NCBI GenBank assembly: GCA_035048815.1
Contig: JAUCBN010000025.1
Span: forward strand, 10,564,501 to 10,628,500
Length of the DNA stretch: 64,000 nt
Source of the DNA: Abelmoschus esculentus
Lineage: Eukaryota; Streptophyta; Magnoliopsida; Malvales; Malvaceae
Direction of reading: 5' to 3'
Position 1 is the stretch's first letter. The number at the start of each line of letters is the position of its first letter. A program made the translations under genes and the position numbers. Of the stretch, positions 1-9,588 are shown piece by piece. Below the pieces are notes generated by a model, which saw only the letters and a program-made list of their open reading frames with translations, made no database searches and had not been told where the DNA came from.

Positions 1-1461
1 CTATCATGGAGCAACCCTAATAATGCCTTAAACTCAATCACCCAACATTCGGGATTTCAGCAACCGATGCCGCAACAGCAAGCCCAGCAGTCAATGCCGC
101 CGCCGCAGATGCAGCAACAACCGGTAAGTTCATTGGAGAACACGCTAAAGGCCTTCATGATGAAAACTGAGTCATAAATGGTAGAGAATAGTAATTTCAT
201 CAAGAGGATAGATGCCTTCATGAATAGGACTGAGATGTGGTTGCAAAATCAAGAAGCGGCCATTAAAACGCTGGAAACTCAGGTTGGGCAGTTTGCTCAA
301 TGCATAAACACTAGACCATAAGGAGGCCTACCTAGCAATACTGAAGTTGCTAAGGTAATGAGCCATGAACAGTGCAAAGCAATCACTACTAGGAGTGGTC
401 TAAAGCTGAAGGAGAAGATCCCAGAGAGCCAAATTCAATCAGCGGATCAAGCAAAAGAAGAGGCTGAGCAAACTGAAGCTGACAACACTGCCCCGGTAGA
501 AAGCACTGCAGCTCCTGAGCAGCCTGCCGGGGCAGCAACAACTCCAGCGGTGCCAGGTATTAAATTTCAAACTAAAGAAACCCTGGAGGAGATGAGACCA
601 CCACCACCTTTCCCACAAAGGTTGAAAAAGCAAAAACAGGACCAACAATTCAAGAAGTTCCTCGACATCTTGAAGCAAGTCCACTTCAACATACCGTTCG
701 TTGAAGCTATTGAACAAATGCCTAACTATGCCAAATTCCTAAAGGACATGGTGTCAAAGAGGAAACGAATAGGTGAGTTTGAGACGGTGGCTGCTACCGA
801 GGGATGCATGACAATGCTGGATAACCGCATGCCACCAAAGTTAAAAGATCCTAGATGCTTTACTATACCTTGTGCGATAGGTAAGGATTATGAAGGTAAG
901 GCCCTATGCGACCTTGGAGCAAGCATAAATCTGATGTCCAAATCAGTCTTTCAAAAGCTTGGAATTGGAAGGGCAAAACCTACAACCGTTATGCTCCAAC
1001 TAGCGGATAGATCCTATGTGCAACCTGAAGGAAAAATCGAGGACATACTGGTAAGAGTAGATAAGTTTATTTTTCCAGATGACTTTCTTGTCCTTGATTG
1101 TGAAGCAGATGACAATGCACCGATCATCCTTGGGAGACCTTTCCTTGCAACTGGACGTACTCTAATTGACGTGGAAAAAGGAGAGTTGACAATGCAGGTC
1201 AATGACCAACAAGTCAAACTCAACGCATTCCACAACTTAAAAAAATATGATGATCCAAAGGAGTGCAAGGCTATCCACACAGTAGACACTAAAATATCCT
1301 GCCTGGGCAGTCTTCTCGACAGGATATTCGGCAAAAAGATTAAGCCCAATATGGATGAACATACAGCAAAAAGGAGTGGCCCACAACCGATTCACAATTT
1401 GGGCCTAAGGGAGAGAATAATTTTGGGAGATGCATTTGCATGCTCCCCACCAGTAACATGA
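1..1461 (+). pseudogene. gag: gag C-terminal half and aspartic protease of A1, fused to pol tail
   Basis: The reading frame starting at base 1 encodes the glutamine-rich part of gag, the lysine-rich segment before protease, and a retroviral-type aspartic protease. The protease shows the DLGAS active-site motif (about 909-923) and the IILGRPF flap-end motif (about 1123-1143). Gag would package element RNA and protease would cut the polyprotein. The frame carries two stops, TAA at 175-177 and TAA at 319-321, so full-length protein cannot be made. From 358 it is open to the TGA at 1459-1461. The last residues (LGDAFA) match the end of Athila integrase in A3 (16508 onward), so pol was removed in frame. 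The N-terminal half of gag lies outside the window. Confidence 0.88.
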
Positions 1462-1932
1462 TCTACTCCCTTTTCTTTATTAATATATTAGGATTAGTTA
1501 GTATATTTTTATTTCTTTTTATTTTTTCTAATTATTTTTGCTTTAAGTACTTTTTCTTTTTGTGTGTTTTATTATTTTTAGGTTAATAAGCAAGAATAAA
1601 GGAGAAGTAATTCAAGCAGGAACTCTGCCGAGGCAATAAAACAGGGTCAGGGCCGCAGCAGTCCCAACGGGCAGAACAGTGTAACGGCTAGTCTGCCGAG
1701 ATTCCTGCCGCGACAGAAAAAGGAAACCGTTACAAAACGGCTAGTGGCTTCAACGGTCACAAGCCGAGGCCTATATAAGAAACTCCTTCCTCTTGAACTA
1801 TTCACTCTTGCTTTCTTGTTTTCTTTAGTAGTCATAACAATCTCTCTCTCCATTACTCTCTGCCTACTAATCTTCGCTAAATTCCAGATTCTTTTCAAGA
1901 AAAACTCCAAGAAATCACATCTCTCAATCTTG
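1462..1932 (+). other. Linker and ORF3 leader of A1
   Basis: T-rich spacer (1462-1590) followed by a GC-richer leader with one perfect TGCCGAGGCA palindrome (1626-1635) and several near matches. A TATA-like box lies at 1772-1779, then a pyrimidine-rich stretch up to the ORF3 ATG at 1933. The equivalent region is kept in A6 (32298-32754) and A7 (47361-47862). No other gene is seen here. Confidence 0.7.
1772..1779 (+). promoter_or_regulatory. TATA-like box upstream of ORF3 (A1)
   Basis: TATATAAG lies about 155 bp before the ORF3 start codon and is followed by a CT-rich leader. The same box lies at the same place in A6 (32454-32461, minus) and A7 (47517-47524, minus). That agreement suggests an internal promoter driving ORF3 separately from the LTR transcript. 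No transcript start can be seen from sequence. Confidence 0.5.
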
Positions 1933-3468
1933 ATGGCAACATACAGACGATTCGCCCCCGCCAACGTTGAAGATCGCTTCAACCGATCTTTCATCACTCG
2001 GCAACTGTGGGAAGATCAAGGTTTCCAGCATGCAGACGAAGAAAACTACGATATTGAGCACTACCTCTTCGACAGAATTAAGTACCAAAACTGGGAAATT
2101 TTCTGTCTCCAACCTGCCCAGGCGAATGCCACAATTTTCCGGGAGTTCTACGCGCACGGGCCCAGCAAAGATTCCCTCTTCGTTCATTGTCGCGGCAGGC
2201 CAGTCCAGCTCGATGCCGAGACAATCAACAACTTCTACGGCCTCACCCCTGACAGTGACATCCACGCCGAATTCATGGACGATGTCACTACCGAGGACTA
2301 CGAGCTCATCAAAGATGATCTTTGTTACGCGAACACTCCATGGGAAACCGGTACCCATCGAGGATCAGTAACAAGACAAAGTCTAAAGCCCGAGGCCAAG
2401 ATGTGTAACACCTTTGTCAAACGACGGCTCATCCCCACATCACACAATAGCACGGTTGATCGCAAAAGATTGGTGCTGATCCAATCCATTATCAACAAGA
2501 GGACCATCAACGTTGGCGAGATCATCCTTCGGGAAATTCACGAGTGCGGTAAGAAAGATAGGGGACAATTGTATTTCCCTTATTTGATCACGGGTTTATG
2601 TGTTGCCGTAGGTGTGCCCATCGAAGAAACGGACGAATAGACTCCCCCACGACGAGGATGGACCAGGGACTTCTGCCACAAAGTCATGCAGATCACACAA
2701 GCAGAGCTTGTCCAAGCAATGCCGCAGCAGTTCACTGCCGATACTGCTGCCGGGGCCCAGTACACGGCAGACATGCCTGGTACTGCCCACACCTCTGCCG
2801 CAGTAGACCCGTATCAGGAGATCTTGGAACGGATGGCAACAATGGATCTCCGACAACAAAGATACATGGAGTACCAAAGGGATTTCAATGAAACTCTAGC
2901 CCAGATGATGCTGCACGCCTTCCCGGACCAAGGAGTACAATTTCCGGAGTTTCCTAGCAACATGTTCGTCACAGCCGCCCCTTACACCGAGACTACACCA
3001 GCCCTGGGAGGACCAAGGTCGTTCTTCCATGCGGACCCTCAGCCCCAATACCAGGCTGTCGGCCCATCTAGGGTAGCAGATTCTGCCGCGGGCTCGTTTG
3101 TCAGCAGAAGGCCATCCAAGCGAAGGGTCGTTTTCAGCACCCCACGCAGATCACCAATTATCATGGGCAGTCTATCAGCCGAGATAGATGCCTACGTGCA
3201 CCAAAGCTCCACTGCCGCCGAACCAAGTACACACCACACCGGAGGAGCAACAGCAATGGGAGGAGGAACGGACGTAATGCTAACCGAAGAGATGGTTGAT
3301 GTAGAAGAAGGAGAAGAGGTAAAGGCCCCAATGCAAAGGACACCACCCACTCGAGTCAAACCGCCCCGGCAAGCAAAGGCACAACCATCGCCTTCACCAA
3401 GGACAAAGCATTCGGCAGCAAGGCCGAGGAGAAAAATTGTTACAAGCAGCTCTTCGGAGTCGCTTTAA
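1933..3468 (+). pseudogene. ORF3 of A1 (plant-transposon-protein type accessory ORF, one stop)
   Basis: Frame of 512 codons from ATG 1933 (MATYRRFAP) to TAA 3466-3468, broken once by TAG at 2638-2640 (codon 236). The N-terminal 230 residues form a compact, conserved domain like the one often labelled putative plant transposon protein (motifs HGPSKDSLFVHCRGRPVQLD and NNFYGLTPDSD). The rest is low in complexity: a Q-rich helix-like stretch (YMEYQRDFNETLAQMM), then proline-, serine- and basic-rich sequence ending PRRKIVTSSSSESL. Its position after pol is that of the Athila env-like or ORF3 gene, but no signal peptide or membrane segment is visible, so an envelope role is not supported. Start chosen because all three copies begin MATY at this point after the TATA-like box. 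Function unknown. Confidence 0.8.
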
Positions 3469-3567
3469 ATTTCTTTGTCCTTAATTCAATATTAATTGCT
3501 TTTACTGTTTCTATTTGCTGTTTATTATATTCATATTTTGTTTTGCCGCTTACTTCTTCAAATATAA

Positions 3568-3604
3568 AGCATTAAGGACAATGCTTGGTTTGAGTTTGGG
3601 GGTG
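3568..3604 (+). promoter_or_regulatory. Upstream hairpin plus polypurine-like tract (A1)
   Basis: AGCATT / AATGCT inverted repeat with loop AAGGAC (3568-3585), then GAGTTTGGGGGTG at 3592-3604. This is the same purine-rich core as the LTR-proximal PPT about 790 bp downstream. It may act as an internal second-strand primer site or may be a relic of duplication. Confidence 0.5.
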
Positions 3605-4355
3605 CAGATTCACTGCCAAGGCAGCAATCTACTGCCGCGGCCTTGCTAAAAAGGGAGTATTCCAGTGATTTTTTTTAAATTTTTATGCTCCCCGCTTTAC
3701 TTGAATTAACTGCCTACACTTTTGCACTGCTCATCATCAGTATTGCCTTAGTTTATTCTTTAAGGCTATAAAAATCTTTCTCCTTACCATGTTTAGGTTT
3801 AGTTAAGAGGGCTTAACCTTAGGTTGCTTAAGGAAGAAAACTTAGAAGCTTACTATAGGAAGAACTTTAAACACTTTTGGGACTTGTTGGATTATAGGAG
3901 TTCTTTTAATGAACTTAGGTGATAAAGACTTGGATTTTTGGAAAAGTAACTAGAGGTGCCTACCACCGGCTCTAGAAAGTCTCCTCTTCTTCATGCTAGA
4001 GGTGCCCGAAATTGGCTCTAGTATGTTTTAAGGAATATTAAAAAGAAAGAAGGAATTTAGTGAAAAGAAAAACACAAGTCTTTGAGGTGCCCGAAATTGG
4101 CTCAAGATTTAGTGTTTGAAAAGAAGAAAACACTTAACCAATTTCTACTTGTCTTGAACCTAGAGTTTGTCAAAGAAAGCCTTTAATCAACTTGTCCATA
4201 AAAACGCACACACTCACAATTCTTATAGTTTGTTTCTAGGTAAACCCTTGGGTAACCGAATGGTTAAGGCTTAAGAATAGGCCTAGTTATGGTGGGGAGA
4301 ATAGATGGACATGTAAGACCAAGAGAGAGTAGAGTTCGGCAAATTGATGGTTTGC

Positions 4356-4393
4356 ATTGCTTGAGGACAAGCAATAGTTCGAGTTTGGGGGTG
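4356..4393 (+). promoter_or_regulatory. 3' polypurine tract with adjacent hairpin (A1)
   Basis: Perfect inverted repeat ATTGCTTG / CAAGCAAT with an AGGA loop (4356-4375), then GAGTTTGGGGGTG (4381-4393) directly abutting the LTR start TGATAAG at 4394. The position and G-run are those of the plus-strand primer of LTR elements. Confidence 0.8.
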
Positions 4394-5527
4394 TGATAAG
4401 TGCTCAACACACTATCAATTTTTACTCCTTTTATGGGCATTAATCACCAAATATACACCCACTCGGACCAATGCATGTGCTTAATGTGATATATTTAGAA
4501 GTTATGCTCATATAAATAATATTTACAGAAAAAGGCACGTTTTACTGCGTTTTCATATCTATGCAGCAGAACCAGTGTCGCGGTAGCGACAAGGCCGAGG
4601 CAGGACCTGATGCCGAGGCAGCAGCAGAAAGACAGGAAGCAAGACTGTAGGCGATGGAAAGATAAAAATCCAAGGAACGTGTCTGGACTTGAAACCCATG
4701 GATCGGAGCTAGCTAGCACAAGGAAAAGCCCAAGGAAAGACCACACGGGAAAGCCCCCTTAGCCGAATCAAACTTGGAAATATTTTTATTATTATTTACT
4801 TGACTTGTTCTCTACTCCAAGTTGTATTCTAATTAGGAAAGGTTTGCCCTAGGTCTAGCCTATATAAAGACCTAGCCACCCAATGTATAAAACACGGAAT
4901 ACCTAGGGAGAGAGCCGATTTCTATTCTTGTTTTCTTCTCCTCCATTATGTTCTAAACCTTCTTAGGGATTAGGTGAAGGTTGTCGAGTATTTGTGAGAG
5001 GAGATTGTACTTTGTCTTTGATTCAATGCAATAAAGTTATCAAGGTTTGCTTATCCTTTGTTATTCCTTGTTTTCACAATTGAGATCAGGAGAGGATATT
5101 GTGAATCATCCTTTTATCTAAGCTCGGGAGAGTTAGATTCACAAAAGGGGTAAGTACGGTGTTTCAATCGCGAAATACTAACTCGGCCTAGGGATAGGTT
5201 AAGAGTTTCAGCGGCTAAAAGAAGTGTAAGATTGGTTGGTGAGTATAATTGGTTCACGCCGAGAGGTATCATCAAGGACTAGTTATCAACAACACTCTGA
5301 CTTAGGGATAAGCGAAGTCATCCAAGGACACTTTGCCGAACTTTGGTAAAGTCTACCCACGAGCAAGGGATTACCGCGGTAGACCGTATTGTCGCTGCCA
5401 AGGTAGTAAACTGCAGTGCTGCCGAGGCAGTGATATACGATTGCATTGGACAGAGACAAGTCAATCAAATCCACGATACGACGCAACTGGATCCTAACCC
5501 ATCTCTCTCTACTATTTCAACTCTTTG
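4394..5527 (+). repeat. 3' LTR of A1, truncated
   Basis: Starts TGATAAGTGCTCAACACAC (type II start) right after the PPT. It contains a TATA box (4861-4869), an AATAAA signal (5030-5035), a U3 cluster of TGCCNNGGCA-type palindromes (strict copy 4611-4620) and another in U5 (5420-5429). It lacks about the last 200 bp: at about 5527 the sequence switches to an LTR copy on the opposite strand. Confidence 0.9.
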
Positions 5528-6209
5528 AATGCAAGAACAAAGAATAACAAAGGATAAGCAAACCTTGACAGTTTTATTGCATTGAAACAAAGATAAAGTA
5601 CAATCTCCTCTCACAAATACTAACAACCTTCACCTAAAACCTAAGAAAGCTTAGAACATAGTTGAGAGAAAGAAAAAAAAGAATCTATGAATCGGCTCTC
5701 TCTAGGTATTGGTGTCTCATACATTGGACGGCTAGGTCTTTATATAGGCTTGATCTAGGGCAAACCTTTCCTAAGTAGAATACAACTTGGAGTAGGGAAC
5801 AAGTCATGTACATAAATAAAATATTTCCAAGTTTAATTCAACTAAGAGGCTTTCCCGCGTGGCCTTATCTTGGGCTTTTCCTCATGCTAGCCAGCTCTGA
5901 TCCATATGCTTTATGTCCAGACACGTCCCTTAGATTTTGCTCTTCCAATCGCCTATAGTCTTGCTTCCTGGCTCTCAGCTGCTGCCTCGGCATCAGGTCC
6001 TGCCTCGGCCATGTTGCTGCTGCGGCACTAGTTCTCCTGCACAGATATAAAAATGCAGTAAAAGCTTGCCTTTTCTGTAAATATTATATCTATAAGCTTA
6101 ACTTCTAAATATATCACATTAAGTACATGCTTTGGTCCGAGTGGGTGTAAATTCGGTGATTAATGCCCATAAAAGATGTAAAAAGTGATAGTGAGTTGAG
6201 CATTTTTCA
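5528..6209 (-). repeat. Inverted LTR fragment (U3-R part)
   Basis: Reverse-strand LTR sequence that matches, inverted, roughly 4394-5085 of the A1 LTR. Its outer end at 6209 retains a mutated LTR terminus (expected CTTATCA, seen TTTTTCA), after which A2 gag begins mid-codon. It is therefore probably the surviving half of a solo LTR inserted in A2 gag and later rearranged with the A1 LTR. The target duplication is not recoverable because the other side is lost. Confidence 0.75.
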
Positions 6210-8921
6210 ATTGCCTTACATTGCTCATGGCCCATTCCCCTTGGAACTTCAGTATTGTTGGGTAATCCTCTTTGTGGTCTAGTGTTCATATTTTGAGCAA
6301 ACTGCCCAACTTGAGTTTCCAATGTTTTAATGGTTGCCTCTTGGTTATGCAACCTCATCTCAATTCTGTTCATGAAAGCATCAGTTCTCTTAATGAAGAT
6401 ACTATTCTCAGCCATATATGATTCAGTTTTCATCATAAATGCTTTAAGATAATTTTCCAATGAACTTGTAGACTGCTGCTGAGACATCTGTTGCTGCGGC
6501 TATGGTTGTTGTCCTTGCGGCGGCGGCGAATTTAGGGCATTTTTAGGATTACTCCATGAGAGATTTGGATGCCTCTTCCATACCGGATTATATGTATTGA
6601 ACATCATATTGTTCCAGTTGTAATTTCCCACATACATGCTAGATTCTTGATCCTGCATGCACTCAGAATAACTATGGTTACCTCCGCATAAATTACAAGA
6701 AGAATCGATTACCTTGACCTCATGGGTATTATTTTGCATTTGCATATTTTGAACCATCTTAGTAAGAGCGGCTAATTGTGCTGCCACAGAATTTGATGTT
6801 TCTAACTCATTTACTGTGGGCTGGCGTCTCACCCCTCCTATCCTAGATGTAGGGAATTTGAAGTCATTCTTTGCAAGTTTGTTCAAAATTTCTATAGCTT
6901 CCTCTGGTGGTTTGTCAAGGAGTGTCCCATTGGCAGAGGCGTTGATAAGTGCTCAACTCACTATCACTTTTTACACCTTTTATGGGCATTAATAACTAAA
7001 TTTACACCCACTCGGACCAATGCATATACTTAATGTGATATATTTAGAAGTCATGCTTATAAAGATGATATTTACAGAAAAGGCAAGTTTTACAACATTT
7101 TTACATCTGTGCAGGATAAACTATTGTCGCGGCAGCAACATGGCCGAGGCAGGAGCAGAAAGACATGAAGCAATACTGTAGGCGATTGGAAGAGAAAAAT
7201 CCAAGGGACGTTTCTCGACATGCAGCACATGGATCGGAGCTGGTTAGCACGAGGAAAAGCCCAAGACAAGGCCACTCGGGAAAACCTCTTAGTTGAAATA
7301 ATCTTGGAAATATTTTATTTATGTACATGACTTGTTCCTACTCCAAGTTATATTCTACTTAGGAAAGGTTTGCCCTAGGCCAAGCCTATATAAGACCTAG
7401 CCGTCTAAGGGAATAGGGAGAGCCGATTCTTAGAGAGTTTACCCTAAGACTCAATGTTTTCTTTCTCTCAAATTATGTTCTAAGCTTTCTTAGGGTTTAG
7501 GTGAAGGTTGTTAAGTATTTGTGAGAGGAGATTGTACTTTGTTCTTTGTTTCAATGCAATAAAACTATCAAGGTTTGCTTATCCTTTTCCATTCTTTGTT
7601 CTTACATTCAAGCTCGAGAGAGAAGTTTGTAAGTAATCCATTTATCTAGACTCGGGAAAGTTAGATTCACGAAAGGGATAAGTACGGTGTTTCAATCGCG
7701 AAATAATAACACGGCCTAGGGATAGGTTAAGAGTTTCAGCGGCTAAAAGAAGTGTGAGATTGGTTGGTGACTATAATTGATTCACGCCGGGAGGTATCAT
7801 CAAGGACTAGTCATCAACAGTACTTCGACTTAGGGATAAGCAGAGTCATTCAAGGACACTTTGCCGAACTTTGGTAAAGTCCACCCGCGAGCAAGGGATT
7901 GCCACGGCTTACAAGTAACGTCGCTGCCAAGACAGTAATCTACAGTACTGCCGAGGCAGTGATATATAATTGCATTGGAAAGAGACAAGTCAATCAAATC
8001 CGCAATACAGCGCAACTGGATCCTGCCCTCTCTCTTAATCAGATCTCATCATCTTTATTCTTAGTTTTCTTTATTTCAATTTATTTAGCTTCATCAAACC
8101 CAAAGTACCTGTGTCTTTATTTTTTTTACAGAGCAAGACGACGAATGAGGCATATTAAGTATACCAATCCCTGTAAAGACGATACTCGATTATGCTAATC
8201 ACTTTATTACTTGCGATGTGTCTACTTGCACCAATTGCGCACTTTTGACACGCAACAAGCATCTAACATCATCCTTGTTGGGGCATTGTTTGCATTGTAA
8301 AACATAGTGACTTGTGTCCACAATGGAAATCCATGTACAGGACACTTATGTAATAGCTCCCTATATCGCTCCCATGCCTCATACATCGTTTCATCATCTG
8401 CTTGCCGAAAAGAAGTAATTTCATTACGTATACGATCATATAGATTAGTAGGATTGAAACGTGTAATGAAATCACGACATAGTTCACTCCAAGATCCTAT
8501 AGATCCTGCTAGAATGCTATTTAACCAATTTTTTGCCCTATCCCTCAGTGAATTGGGAAACAGTTTCAGTCTCAAAACATCTTCATGGACTTCTTGGATT
8601 TTAAATGAATTACATATCTCCATGAATGATTTGAGGTGTTGCCTTGCATCTTCAGTTACTGACCCACCAAACTGTCCAATGGTATTGAGCATATTAAACA
8701 TGACAGGTTTTAGCTCAAAGTGGGTTGCTTCAATCACTGGTGTAACAACTCCTAGATTTAACCCGTTCAAATCCTCTACCAGAAAATCCCGAACTGTAAG
8801 CTGCCGCGGCAGTGGTGGCGGCGGAATTCCTCCATTGCCAGGCGAAATTCCTCCCGAACTGTGTGCGTTCAATCTCTGGATCTAGCTCGTACACAGGATG
8901 GCTTGGGTTGACCCTGGTCAT
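6210..8921 (-). pseudogene. gag: gag of A2, interrupted by solo LTR S1
   Basis: Starts at ATG 8921 (MTRVNPSHPVYELDPEIE), the family start. It continues through the gag core (LTVRDFLVEDLNGLN, MFNMLNTIGQFGGSVTEDARQ) to 8258, is interrupted by S1, and resumes 6942-6210 with the CCHC-type knuckle CNLCGGNHSYSEC and the helical region (KAFMMKTESYMAEN). A frameshift lies near the proline-rich stretch around 8840-8880. The coding region ends at 6210 against the inverted LTR fragment. Gag would form the capsid of virus-like particles in the cytoplasm; this copy is dead. Confidence 0.87.
6943..8257 (+). repeat. S1: solo LTR (type I) in A2 gag
   Basis: Complete LTR of 1315 bp from TGATAAG to GCAACA, with no PPT or PBS next to it. 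Flanks are ggcgt (6938-6942) and agcat (8258-8262). The uninterrupted gag sequence in related copies reads ggcat here, so each flank is one transition away from a shared ggcat target duplication. A TATA box lies near 7387 and a TGCCGAGGCA palindrome at 7949-7958. The LTR is oriented opposite to the gag it disrupts. Confidence 0.9.
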
Positions 8922-8997
8922 ACACCAGTAAAAACCGAAGTTAAATAAAACTTACTCAAGACGCGAGAAAATAAAGATAACAAAATTTAGTTGTCAA

Positions 8998-9015
8998 TCC
9001 CCGGCAATGGCGCCA
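8998..9015 (-). other. Primer binding site of A2 (tRNA-Asp)
   Basis: Reverse complement reads TGGCGCCATTGCCGGGGA, matching the 3' end of plant tRNA-Asp with one difference. It lies 6 bp inside the LTR end at 9022. Confidence 0.85.
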
Positions 9016-9021
9016 AAAACT

Positions 9022-9588
9022 TGTTGCGTGTAAAAAGGTTGCGCAATTTGTGCAAGTGAACACGTCGCAAGTAATAAAGTGATAAATATCGAGTATCGTC
9101 TCCACAGGGATTGGTATACTTAATATGTTTCCTTTGATCTTCTCGCTCTGCAAAAGAAATAAAGTAAAAACACAGATTAATTTATTATCTTGAATTGAAT
9201 AAAAATAACTTGAATAATAAAGAGAAAATAAAGAATGAAATCAGTTTGAGAGAATGGGCAAGATCCAGTTATGTCGTATTGTGAATTCAATTGACTTGTT
9301 TCTGTTCAATGCAACTACACTACACTGCCTCGGCAGTGCTCCAGTCCTACTGCCTCGACAGTGAAGGGTACGTCTGCCGCGGCAATCCCTTGCTCTTGGG
9401 TGGACGTGATTAAGGTTCGGCAAAGTGTACTCGGATGACCTCGCTTATCCCTAAGTCAAAGTATTGTTGATGACTAGTACTTGATGATACCTCCCGGCGT
9501 GAATCAATTACAACCATCAACCAATCTCACACTTCTTTTAGCCGCTGAAACTCTAACCTATCCCTAGGCCGAGTTTGTATTTTCCAGC
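9022..9588 (-). repeat. 5' LTR of A2, proximal part
   Basis: Begins at its 3' terminus (TGTTGCG on the plus strand) next to the PBS and is interrupted at 9588 by A3. It carries perfect palindromes TGCCTCGGCA (9326-9335) and TGCCGCGGCA (9375-9384). It resumes at 19074. Confidence 0.85.

Larger units (their letters stand above)
3469..4393 (+). other. 3'UTR of A1 with stem-loops and two hairpin-PPT cassettes
   Basis: Non-coding region between ORF3 and LTR, conserved in A3, A5, A6 and A7. It holds an upstream hairpin (3568-3585) plus PPT-like tract (3592-3604), a TGCCAAGGCA palindrome (3614-3623), and three stem-loops with related apical sequences (3950-3975, 3992-4025, 4082-4105). At the end is a perfect 8-bp inverted repeat (4356-4375) just before the real polypurine tract. 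No ORF of note. Confidence 0.75.
1..5527 (+). mobile_element. A1: partial Athila-type LTR retrotransposon (gag-PR, ORF3, 3' LTR; no pol)
   Basis: Ty3/gypsy element cut by the left window edge. The order is gag C-terminal half plus protease (1-1461), a linker with a TATA-like box, ORF3 (1933-3468), a 3'UTR with hairpins, a polypurine tract (4383-4393) and a 3' LTR from 4394. Reverse transcriptase, RNase H and integrase are absent. The protease region runs directly into the last codons of pol, exactly as in A6 and A7, so this is a defined non-autonomous subfamily and not a random deletion. The LTR is cut at about 5527, where an inverted LTR piece begins. The Athila assignment rests on gag, protease and ORF3 similarity and on the tRNA-Asp primer sites of the sister copies. 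Confidence 0.88.

Noticed and set aside
2596..2891. Overlapping ORFs in several frames across ORF3 (for example 2598-2891 plus and 2580-2877 minus)
   Set aside because: They are frame shadows of a GC-rich coding region and have no conserved start or similarity beyond the ORF3 alignment.
1933..3468. Envelope glycoprotein of an endogenous plant retrovirus
   Set aside because: No signal peptide, transmembrane segment, cleavage site or cysteine-rich ectodomain can be seen. The name env-like is kept only as a positional term.
8998..9015. tRNA-like 3' end (tRNA-Asp match) as a possible tRNA gene; same at 10914, 36717 and 62001
   Set aside because: Only the last 18 or so bases match and they abut an LTR, so they are primer binding sites. 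No cloverleaf could be built.
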